Below are positions 1 through 5,028 of a DNA stretch of 5,716 nucleotides, in pieces. Numbering within the stretch: the first letter of the stretch is position 1; every line of letters starts with the position of its first letter. The DNA comes from Hydrogenophaga intermedia. GTDB taxonomy: Bacteria > Pseudomonadota > Gammaproteobacteria > Burkholderiales > Burkholderiaceae_C. The translations under genes and the position numbers were made by a program. The DNA is taken from positions 1 through 5,716 of the forward strand of contig CAMBOY010000206.1 of NCBI GenBank assembly GCA_945869245.1. Direction: 5' to 3'. A model generated the notes under the pieces. It was not told the origin of the DNA. It worked only from the letters and a program-made list of their open reading frames with translations, and ran no database searches.

Positions 1-264
1 GTGGCGGGCCTGCCGCACGCCACAGAAACCGGCGGCCTGTCTGGCGCGCCCGTGTTCGACGCCAGCAACCGGGTGATTGCGCAATTGCGCGCCCAGCTCG
101 GCGCGGGTTTCCCCATCATCGGGGTCGGCGGCATCCTGAGCGGCGGCGACGCGGTGGCCAAGGTGCGCGCCGGTGCCGACGTGGTGCAGATCTACACCGG
201 CCTGATTTACCGTGGCCCAGCGCTGGTGCGCGAAGCGGCCGAGGCCTTGGCCAGCCTGCGCTGA
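1..264 (+). CDS. pyrD: Dihydroorotate dehydrogenase (quinone), class 2, C-terminal part
   Basis: This is the last 87 residues of PyrD; the gene begins before the window, so the GTG at position 1 is an internal valine codon and not a start. Class 2 PyrD is a membrane-associated FMN enzyme that oxidises dihydroorotate to orotate and passes electrons to quinone, the fourth step of de novo UMP synthesis. The fragment shows the FMN-phosphate-binding end of the TIM barrel: GLSG at residues 12-15, IIGVGGI at 39-45 and QIYTGLIYRGP at about 63-73, all in the order known from E. coli PyrD. The carboxyl end after the last helix is normal, with TGA at 262-264. It converges on the oxidoreductase gene with only 16 bp between the stops and no obvious terminator there. 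Identification is secure from these motifs; only the 5' part is unseen. Confidence 0.95.
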   Translation: MAGLPHATETGGLSGAPVFDASNRVIAQLRAQLGAGFPIIGVGGILSGGDAVAKVRAGADVVQIYTGLIYRGPALVREAAEALASLR

Positions 265-280
265 GCCTGATCGACCAACC

Positions 281-1429
281 TCAGGCCAGCGCCTGCGCCA
301 CCGCCTCACCCACCGCCAGGCAGCTGGTCAATCCCGGCGACTCCATGCCCAGCAGGTGCACCAGGCCCGGTGCGCCGTGCTCGGCCGGGCCCAGCACACA
401 AAAATCGGCGGCCGCCTCGCCCGGCCCGCTGATCTTGGGCCGCACCCCCACATAACCGGGCTGCAGACTCCCGGCCGGCAGGCCAGGCCAGTAGCGGCGC
501 ACCTCGGCTTCAAACAGCGCGGCGCGCGCCGGGTCCACCGCCCACAGCGCCGGGTCGTCGGTCGCCAAGTCCTCGCCAGCAGCCGGCGATGGCAGCCATT
601 GCACATCAGGCCCAAACCGCGCCTGTCCTCCCATGTCCAGCGTCAGGTGCACGCCCAGACCAGCCAGGCCCGGCATCGGCGCCGGGTAAATCAAGCGCGC
701 AAACGGCGCCTTGCCCGCCAGGGTGAAATAGCTGCCCTTGGCAAAGTGCGCACGTGGCAGCAGGGCGGGATCGATCCCGTCGCTGCGCTGCGCCAATGCC
801 ACCGCGCCCAGCCCGGCGGCGTTCACCACCCGCTCGGCCAGCACGGTGGTGCCGTCGTGCAGCTGCAGCATCCAACCCTCGGTGTGCCGGCGGATGGCCA
901 ACACCCCGGTGTGGCACACCAACATGGCGCCGGCGCGTTCGGCGTCGCCCAGCAGCGACAACATCAAGGCATGGCTGTCCACAATGCCGGTGTGCGGCGA
1001 CCACAGCGCGCCCACACAGTGCAGCGCCGGCTCCATGGCACGCGCCTGGGCGGCGTCGAGCCAGGCCATGTCTTCCACCCCGTTGGCCTGCGCCTTGGCC
1101 AGCAGCGCCTGCAAGCCGGGCAACTGGTCCTCAGCGGTGGCCACAATCAGCTTGCCGGTGCGCCGGTGCGGCACGGCGCGCGCTTGCGCGTAGGCGACCA
1201 GCGCGCGGCGCCCCGCCACGCACCACAGCGCCTTGCGCGAACCAGTCGGGTAATACAGCCCGCCGTGAATCACCTCGCTGCTGCGCGCGCTCACCCCGGT
1301 GCCAAAGGCCTCGGCGCGCTCCAGCAGCCACACCGAAAGCCCGGCCTGCGCCAGGGCCCGCGCCACCGCCAGCCCCACCACACCCGCACCCACCACCACT
1401 GTGTCCAACTTGTCCATGGGCTCCAGCAT
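281..1429 (-). CDS. FAD-dependent oxidoreductase, L-2-hydroxyglutarate oxidase/dehydrogenase-like (DAO fold)
   Basis: This is a 382-residue flavoprotein of the D-amino-acid oxidase (DAO) superfamily. An N-terminal Rossmann fold is plain: GAGVVG at residues 14-19 and the ribose-binding acidic residue E37 at the end of the second strand (LLER). The stretch RSSEVIHGGLYYP (49-61) matches the FAD-contact motif of the L-2-hydroxyglutarate dehydrogenase group (LhgO, L2HGDH). The end contains GVRPKISGPGE and GMESPGLTSCLAVGE, the usual FAD-closing segment of that group. By family it should oxidise a 2-hydroxy acid, with FAD as acceptor and electrons going to oxygen or a quinone; the substrate is not deducible here. 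It is somewhat shorter than E. coli LhgO (about 420 aa). The start is uncertain. The ATG at 1429 has no strong Shine-Dalgarno, and a second in-frame ATG at 1417 (M5) has GGAG only 3 nt upstream. Either keeps the whole fold. It is divergent from the DUF2889 gene across about 70 bp. Confidence 0.88.
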   Translation of the reverse strand: MLEPMDKLDTVVVGAGVVGLAVARALAQAGLSVWLLERAEAFGTGVSARSSEVIHGGLYYPTGSRKALWCVAGRRALVAYAQARAVPHRRTGKLIVATAEDQLPGLQALLAKAQANGVEDMAWLDAAQARAMEPALHCVGALWSPHTGIVDSHALMLSLLGDAERAGAMLVCHTGVLAIRRHTEGWMLQLHDGTTVLAERVVNAAGLGAVALAQRSDGIDPALLPRAHFAKGSYFTLAGKAPFARLIYPAPMPGLAGLGVHLTLDMGGQARFGPDVQWLPSPAAGEDLATDDPALWAVDPARAALFEAEVRRYWPGLPAGSLQPGYVGVRPKISGPGEAAADFCVLGPAEHGAPGLVHLLGMESPGLTSCLAVGEAVAQALA

Positions 1430-1499
1430 ATCGCCCGAGCCGACGCACCGCGTTCAAACTGGCAAAATTGCGGGGTTTCCCCGTCACCGAGATTGCACA

Positions 1500-2045
1500 G
1501 TGCCCCTGCCCGCCCCCGTTGCCCGCCGACCCATGCACACCCGCAGCGTCACCTACCAAGGCTTTGAACGCGACGACGGCCTGTGGGACATTGAGGCCGT
1601 GCTGCACGACAGCAAGCCCTTTGCCTTCCAGATCCCCGGCGAAGCCGTCAAAGCCCCGGGCGAACCGGTGCACCACATGCGCATCCGCCTCACCGTCGAC
1701 GCGCAGCTGGTGATTCAGGCGGTGCATGTGGTGATGGACAGCCACCCCCACAGCCCCTGCCCCGACGCCATGCCCCCCATGCAAGCCCTGGTAGGCGCCA
1801 CCCTGGGGCGCGGCTGGCGCAAAACCATCGACACCCACCTAGCCGGCGTGGTCGGCTGCACCCACCTGCGCGAGCTGCTGTTTAATATGGCCACCGCCGC
1901 GTTTCAAAGCATGACTGGCGTATTTGTACAAAAAGACGACCACACCCCACCACCCCACTTGGGCCAATGCCGCGCCTGGGACTTCAGTGGCCCGGTGGTG
2001 CAAAAGGTCTACCCCCTGTTTTACCGGCCCCGCCAGACCAGCTGA
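1500..2045 (+). CDS. DUF2889 family protein
   Basis: This is an uncharacterised protein recognised as DUF2889, a family I know mainly from proteobacteria and which has no assigned function. Family marks seen: an opening PLPAPVARRPMHTR, then GFERDDGLWDIE (residues 21-32), KPFAF (39-43), GEPVHHMRIRLTVD (54-67), a C-P pair at 87-88, GRGW (103-106) and GCTHLRELL (119-127) followed by a TAAFQ segment. I place the start at the GTG at 1500 and not the ATG at 1533. Family members, as I recall them, begin with this MPLP...R...HTR block, and GAG at 1489-1491 sits 8 nt before the GTG; the ATG would delete that block. The result is 181 aa. There is no signal peptide or membrane segment, so it is probably cytoplasmic. 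It lies 13 bp before the next gene on the same strand, so co-transcription is likely. C87, C120 and H122 are conserved-looking polar residues, but no catalytic role is established. Confidence 0.82.
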   Translation: MPLPAPVARRPMHTRSVTYQGFERDDGLWDIEAVLHDSKPFAFQIPGEAVKAPGEPVHHMRIRLTVDAQLVIQAVHVVMDSHPHSPCPDAMPPMQALVGATLGRGWRKTIDTHLAGVVGCTHLRELLFNMATAAFQSMTGVFVQKDDHTPPPHLGQCRAWDFSGPVVQKVYPLFYRPRQTS

Positions 2046-2058
2046 GCCCAGGCCCGCC

Positions 2059-2349
2059 ATGCACCCCAAATACCCCAAGCCGCCTAAACCAGCGGTGCTC
2101 AAAGCCCCGCTGTCGCAATCGCGTTACGAAGACCTGTTGCGCGGCATGAGCGAACTGTTTGCCGAGGCCGAAAAGCCGACGCCAGAACAACAAGCCCAAG
2201 CCCGCGAAGCCCAGCGCCAAGCCCGGCTGCAGCAACAGCGCGAGCAAGAGGCGGCGCAACAGGCTGCGTTGCAGCGCAAGCAACAGGCCATTGAAGAGAT
2301 CTTGGCCGTCATGGCGCAGCACGGGCTGACGACGGCGGATTTGCTGTGA
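2059..2349 (+). CDS. Small coiled-coil protein, possibly an H-NS-like protein without DNA-binding domain
   Basis: This 96-residue protein opens with a lysine/proline stretch (YPKPPKPAVLK, 5-15). SRYEDLLRGMSELFAEAEK follows (21-39), then a long Gln/Ala/Arg/Glu-rich helix (about 42-78) that should form a coiled coil. It ends with IEEILAVMAQHGLTTADLL (78-96). That last stretch, together with the YEDLL start of the helix, resembles the N-terminal oligomerisation part of Burkholderiales H-NS family proteins, which typically read I..I..LM.E.GLT..DL just before the linker and DNA-binding domain. Here TGA follows immediately, and I see no continuation of a DNA-binding domain in the downstream bases. 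The ATG at 2059 is chosen because it follows the DUF2889 stop by 13 bp; an upstream extension in this frame would overlap that gene. The Shine-Dalgarno is weak. The H-NS relationship is an inference from pattern only; it may simply be an unrelated low-complexity coiled-coil protein. Confidence 0.65.
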   Translation: MHPKYPKPPKPAVLKAPLSQSRYEDLLRGMSELFAEAEKPTPEQQAQAREAQRQARLQQQREQEAAQQAALQRKQQAIEEILAVMAQHGLTTADLL

Positions 2350-2381
2350 CAGACCGATTGACCGACTGATTCGTCAGCCCG
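2322..2381. repeat. 11-bp perfect inverted repeat across a convergent gene junction
   Basis: CGGGCTGACGA at 2322-2332 is exactly complementary to TCGTCAGCCCG at 2371-2381, with 38 bp between. The left arm lies in the codons for the last residues of the small + gene; the right arm covers the stop codon of the - strand DUF5131 gene. The spacer also contains a tandem 8-bp repeat of form ACCGAYTG (2353-2360 and 2361-2368). No T-tract follows either arm, so it is not a standard intrinsic terminator. It may still fold in both convergent transcripts. Confidence 0.6.
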
Positions 2382-3267
2382 CAGCGCCCTGCTCGGCCTC
2401 AGTCTCTAGCGGTGCAGGCTCTTGGCGCCACAGGGTGCGGTCGAGCCAGTGGCCTGAATCGTTGGCGCCCACGCGCTGCATGTGCACCCGCTCGCCAACC
2501 GCGTGGCGCAGGTCGCGGCCGGTGAGGTTGTCGCTGCTGATTTCCTGGCAGGTCCAGCGGGTGAGGCGGGGGTCGGCCAATTCGCAGGTGTTGCCGCTGG
2601 CCATGCGCTCGGTGCGGGGCATCCAGTCGCCCCACGATTCAAAAAACAGGGGCACGCCGTGCTGGCGGCAGTCGTCGCGCACGGCGCGCGCCCACACCGG
2701 GTGCAGGGGCTGGGCGCGGGGGCCGCTGTCGCCGGCCAGAATCACCCAATGCAGTTGCTCAAAGCCCGGTGTGTGGGCCAGGCTGGGCTGGTCGCGCAGG
2801 GGCGTGAGCATGAGCAGTCGGCGCACGGCGGGCAAGGCGGCCAAATCGGGCAGGCGCTCGTCAATGGCGCGCTGAGACGTGGCGTGCGCCCCAATCCACA
2901 CATTGTGCGGGGGCTGACCACCGTTGAGCCACTGCTGCACCCAGGCCAGCAGCTCAGGTTCGGCATCGGGCTTGATGAGCTGGCAGGCACGGCGCACCAC
3001 GCCAGGCATGTCGCGCGGCCGCTCAGTGATGAGCACCCAGTCGATGCGCGGGGTTTTGCTCATGACGCGCAGCGCGTCCAGCAGCCACAGCGCAGGCACC
3101 AGCGGATCAAAAATGTCCGGCGTGGGATGGCACAGCACCCGGTAGCGTTCGTCGAGCTTCTCGGCCTGCTGCTGCCAACGCAAGGTGGCGTTGAGGACGG
3201 CGGAGGGTTTGTCGGCGTCTTCTTTTTGACGACCGGCCCAGGGAGAAAAAGTGTGTTTCCAGAGCAT
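2374..3267 (-). CDS. DUF5131 (phage Gp37/Gp68-like) family protein lacking the three-Cys motif
   Basis: This 297-residue protein is related to the DUF5131/Gp37-Gp68 family, which is found in phages and genomic islands and resembles radical SAM proteins. Family blocks seen in order: HTFSPWAG (5-12), RYRVLCHPTPDIFD (41-54), DWVLITERP (76-84), NVWIGAHATSQ (122-132), LHWVILAGDSGPRAQPLHPVWAR (172-194), RDDCRQHGVPLFFESWGDW (197-215) and a closing GHWLDRTLW. Typical members carry a G-C...C..CY cysteine cluster right after the HTFNPW block. Here residues 13-30 run straight on without any cysteine, as if about 25 residues were deleted in frame. Other usual residues also differ (ITERP for LTKRP, LTPLRDQ for a CEPLLGP-type block). 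It may have lost the original chemistry or be a decaying gene, although the frame is intact. The ATG at 3267 has GAGG 10 nt upstream. No TcmP-type partner gene is nearby. Function is unknown. Confidence 0.72.
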   Translation of the reverse strand: MLWKHTFSPWAGRQKEDADKPSAVLNATLRWQQQAEKLDERYRVLCHPTPDIFDPLVPALWLLDALRVMSKTPRIDWVLITERPRDMPGVVRRACQLIKPDAEPELLAWVQQWLNGGQPPHNVWIGAHATSQRAIDERLPDLAALPAVRRLLMLTPLRDQPSLAHTPGFEQLHWVILAGDSGPRAQPLHPVWARAVRDDCRQHGVPLFFESWGDWMPRTERMASGNTCELADPRLTRWTCQEISSDNLTGRDLRHAVGERVHMQRVGANDSGHWLDRTLWRQEPAPLETEAEQGAAG

Positions 3268-3277
3268 GGTGTGTGAG

Positions 3278-3298
3278 CCTCAGAAATGACACCTGAGG
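3278..3298 (-). promoter_or_regulatory. Hairpin/dyad covering the Shine-Dalgarno of the DUF5131 gene
   Basis: On the - strand CCTCAG and CTGAGG form a 6-bp perfect dyad with a 9-nt loop, just upstream of the ATG at 3267. The only good Shine-Dalgarno (GAGG, 10 nt before the ATG) lies in the 3' arm, so in mRNA the stem would mask it. It could equally be a protein-binding dyad on DNA. The structure is seen in the sequence; any regulatory effect is inferred. Confidence 0.4.
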
Positions 3299-3337
3299 TA
3301 TCGGCACCCGCTGCGCCAACATGAGCGCAATGAACGC

Positions 3338-3367
3338 TTGACAATCTGATCAGGTCAGACGAATAAT
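3338..3367 (+). promoter_or_regulatory. Near-consensus sigma-70 promoter, + strand
   Basis: TTGACA (3338-3343) is a perfect -35 and AATAAT (3362-3367) is a 5/6 match to the -10, with an 18-bp spacer. The expected start is near 3374. No coding sequence follows on the + strand before the terminator at 3562-3591. The spacer holds the palindrome CTGATCAG (3346-3353) and the wider dyad TCTGA-N5-TCAGA (3345-3359), where a repressor could sit. A weaker - strand promoter (TATTAT with a TTGATC-like -35) may overlap it and could serve the DUF5131 gene. Confidence 0.6.
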
Positions 3368-3413
3368 AACCACAAATTCGACGACAAGATCAAAAACGCA
3401 AAGATAGTCACAT

Positions 3414-3463
3414 AAGTATTATTTTTAGCGTTTTAATGCTTCTAAAGTATTGATTTTTGGGCG
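3414..3463. repeat. Imperfect direct repeat in the AT-rich intergenic region
   Basis: AAGTATTATTTTTAGCG (3414-3430) recurs as AAGTATTGATTTTTGGGCG (3445-3463), offset by 31 bp, or about three helical turns. The two copies differ by an extra G and a changed AG/GGG. They may be twin binding sites or a local duplication; both are in the most AT-rich part of the window. Confidence 0.45.
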
Positions 3464-3561
3464 ATGGTCGATACCATTCACCCACCAACACACGCTTCGT
3501 TCAGGGATTTGTGGGTTGGTTGTTTTTCAGGGTTGTCTCCTCGCTCCGTGGTTGGAGCTTT

Positions 3562-3591
3562 AAACCGGTCCCGCGAGGACCGGTTTTTTTT
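3562..3591 (+). terminator. Strong intrinsic terminator, + orientation
   Basis: AAACCGGTCC (3562-3571) and GGACCGGTTT (3577-3586) make a perfect 10-bp stem with loop CGCGA, followed without a break by a run of T to 3591 (eight T in all from 3584). This is a textbook Rho-independent terminator for the + strand. Read on the - strand the stem follows the rimO stop by 12 nt but is trailed only by TTTAAAGC, so it would be a weak terminator for rimO. Since no + gene precedes it, it most likely ends the candidate small RNA. Confidence 0.85.
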
Positions 3592-3603
3592 CGTCCCTGC
3601 GAC

Positions 3604-4974
3604 TCAGATGGGCAGCGCCACCAGGTCGTGACCATCGGCCTGCACGATGCGGGCCTTGGTGAATTCGCCCACCTTAAGCTGCTTGCTGATTTTTTCGGGC
3701 GGCAGCAGGCGCACCACACCGTCGATCTCGGGTGCGTCGGCGTAGCTGCGCCCCACCCCACCTTTTTTGCCCAGGCCGGGTGCCGAGTCCACCAACACCT
3801 GCATGGTGGCGCCCACGCGGCGCTGCAGGCGCTGGGCCGACACCGCTTCGGCCACCGCCATGAAGCGGGCGCGGCGCTCTTCGCGCAGCGCGTCGGGCAC
3901 GGGGTTGGCCAGCTGGTTGGCGCTGGCGCCGTTCACGGGCGAATAGGCAAAACACCCCGCGCGGTCGATCTGGGCTTCCTGCACAAATTGGAGCAGATGG
4001 GCGAACTCGTCTTCGGTCTCACCCGGGAAGCCGGCGATGAAGGTGCTGCGCACCACCATCTCGGGGCAGATCTCGCGCCAGCGCGCGATGCGCTCCAGGT
4101 TTTTCTCGCCGCTGGCGGGGCGCTTCATGCGCTTGAGTACATCGGGATGGCTGTGCTGCAGCGGCACGTCCAGGTAGGGCAGCACCAGGCCTTCGGCCAT
4201 CAGCGGCACGATCTCGTCCACATGCGGATACGGGTACACGTAGTGCAAGCGCACCCAGGCGCCAAAGGGTTTGGCAATCTCGCCAAGCTGGCGCACCAGG
4301 TCGAACATGCGGGTTTTGACCGGTTTGCCGTCCCAGAAGCCGGTGCGGTATTGCACGTCCACGCCGTAGGCCGAGGTGTCCTGGCTCACCACCAGCAACT
4401 CTTTGACACCGGCTTCGAACAGCTTGCGCGCTTCGGTGAGCACGTCGCCAATGGGGCGGCTCACCAAGTCGCCGCGCATGGACGGAATGATGCAAAAGGT
4501 GCAGCGGTGGTTGCAGCCCTCGCTGATTTTCAGGTAGGCGTAGTGGCGCGGCGTGAGCTTGATGCCTTGCGGCGGCACCAGATCGACAAAGGGGTCGTGC
4601 GGTTTGGGTAGATGCTTGTGCACCGCTTCCATCACCTCGTGGGTGGCGTGGGGGCCAGTCACGGCCAGCACGCTGGGGTGCATGGTTTGCACCAGATTGC
4701 CACCGCCCTCGGCCTCGCGCGCGCCCAAGCAGCCGGTGACGATGACTTTGCCGTTTTCAGCCAAGGCCTCGCCGATGGTGTCTAGGCTCTCTTTGACCGC
4801 GTCGTCGATGAAGCCGCAGGTGTTGACGATCACCAGATCGGCGCCCTCAAAGGTTTTGGAGGTCTGGTAGCCCTCGGCGCTGAGCTGGGTGAGGATGAGT
4901 TCGGAGTCGGTCAGGGCTTTGGGGCAGCCCAGGCTGACAAATCCGACTTTGGGGGTGGTGGCGGGTGCGTTCAT
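3604..4974 (-). CDS. rimO: Ribosomal protein S12 methylthiotransferase RimO
   Basis: RimO is a radical SAM enzyme that adds a methylthio group to the beta-carbon of the conserved aspartate (D89 in E. coli) of ribosomal protein S12, using two 4Fe-4S clusters. All parts are present in 456 residues. The N-terminal methylthiotransferase (UPF0004) domain carries cysteines C17 (SLGCPKALTDSE), C53 (NTCGFIDDA) and C82 (TGCLGAR). The radical SAM motif CNHRCTFC gives C154, C158 and C161, followed by IIPSMRG. A TRAM domain occupies about 387-456. The ATG at 4974 (MNAPATTPKVGF) is chosen because it puts the first cluster cysteines at the same numbers as in E. coli RimO. A GTG at 5016 would add 14 unlikely residues encoded by the intergenic hairpin. 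A GGAG lies 11 nt before the ATG. It follows phaR by 54 nt on the same strand and is probably co-transcribed. Confidence 0.97.
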   Translation of the reverse strand: MNAPATTPKVGFVSLGCPKALTDSELILTQLSAEGYQTSKTFEGADLVIVNTCGFIDDAVKESLDTIGEALAENGKVIVTGCLGAREAEGGGNLVQTMHPSVLAVTGPHATHEVMEAVHKHLPKPHDPFVDLVPPQGIKLTPRHYAYLKISEGCNHRCTFCIIPSMRGDLVSRPIGDVLTEARKLFEAGVKELLVVSQDTSAYGVDVQYRTGFWDGKPVKTRMFDLVRQLGEIAKPFGAWVRLHYVYPYPHVDEIVPLMAEGLVLPYLDVPLQHSHPDVLKRMKRPASGEKNLERIARWREICPEMVVRSTFIAGFPGETEDEFAHLLQFVQEAQIDRAGCFAYSPVNGASANQLANPVPDALREERRARFMAVAEAVSAQRLQRRVGATMQVLVDSAPGLGKKGGVGRSYADAPEIDGVVRLLPPEKISKQLKVGEFTKARIVQADGHDLVALPI

Positions 4975-4991
4975 CCGCCGATTGTCTCCGA

Positions 4992-5017
4992 TGTGCCGCC
5001 CTGCCCTTGGCGGCACA
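4992..5017 (-). promoter_or_regulatory. Intergenic hairpin between phaR and rimO
   Basis: On the - strand TGTGCCGCC and GGCGGCACA form a perfect 9-bp GC-rich stem with an 8-nt loop (AAGGGCAG). It starts about 11 nt after the phaR stop and ends 17 nt before the rimO ATG. No T-run follows, so it is not a classic terminator. It may protect the phaR mRNA 3' end, set the phaR/rimO expression ratio, or influence access to the rimO ribosome binding site. Confidence 0.5.
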
Positions 5018-5028
5018 GCCGGGGAACA

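Larger units (their letters stand above)
3374..3591 (+). ncRNA. Candidate small RNA gene (about 215 nt)
   Basis: This interval lies between a near-consensus promoter and a strong intrinsic terminator, both on the + strand, inside the one long non-coding gap (3268-3603). Local hairpins are visible: ATGGT-CGAT-ACCAT (3464-3477), ACCCAC with GTGGGT (3480-3485 and 3511-3516), GCTCC-GTGGTT-GGAGC (3543-3558) and the terminator stem. AAAACGC (3393-3399) could also pair with GCGTTTT (3428-3434). The 5' half is AT-rich and the 3' half GT-rich. I see no likeness to tmRNA, SRP RNA, RNase P RNA, 6S RNA or a tRNA. A riboswitch or leader is unlikely because no + gene follows. The 5' end is predicted from the promoter, so it is approximate; the 3' end is set by the T-run. 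It could act in trans, or be a remnant promoter with its terminator. Confidence 0.45.

Noticed and set aside
212..1567. Long + strand open frame opposite the FAD oxidoreductase
   Set aside because: Arg/Pro/His-rich translation typical of the antisense of a GC-rich gene; the - strand protein has clear FAD motifs.
1533..2045. ATG start for the DUF2889 gene at 1533
   Set aside because: It would remove the conserved PLPAPVARRP opening; the GTG at 1500 keeps it and has a plausible Shine-Dalgarno.
2353..2368. Two tandem 8-bp ACCGAYTG units as a CRISPR or satellite repeat
   Set aside because: Only two short imperfect copies with no spacers or further units.
2482..3276. Long + strand open frame opposite the DUF5131 gene
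   Set aside because: No domain or start signal; the - strand frame carries the family motifs.
3450..3563. A 37-codon + strand frame with TTG start, partly hydrophobic, ending in TAA at the foot of the terminator stem
   Set aside because: No ATG or GTG start, no Shine-Dalgarno, and in-frame stop shortly upstream; it most likely arises by chance within the candidate RNA, though a dual-function RNA cannot be excluded.
3374..3591. Riboswitch, tmRNA, 6S RNA, SRP RNA or tRNA in the intergenic region
   Set aside because: No diagnostic motif of any of these is visible, and no downstream + strand gene exists for a riboswitch to control.
3604..3606. The 3562-3591 hairpin as mainly the rimO terminator
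   Set aside because: On the - strand the stem is followed only by TTTAAAGC; the long T-run is on the + strand, so its main orientation is +. A secondary role for rimO remains possible.
3457..4611. Long + strand open frame antisense to rimO
   Set aside because: It is a high-GC shadow frame: His/Ala/Gly-rich, no recognisable domain, and it lies opposite an unmistakable rimO gene.
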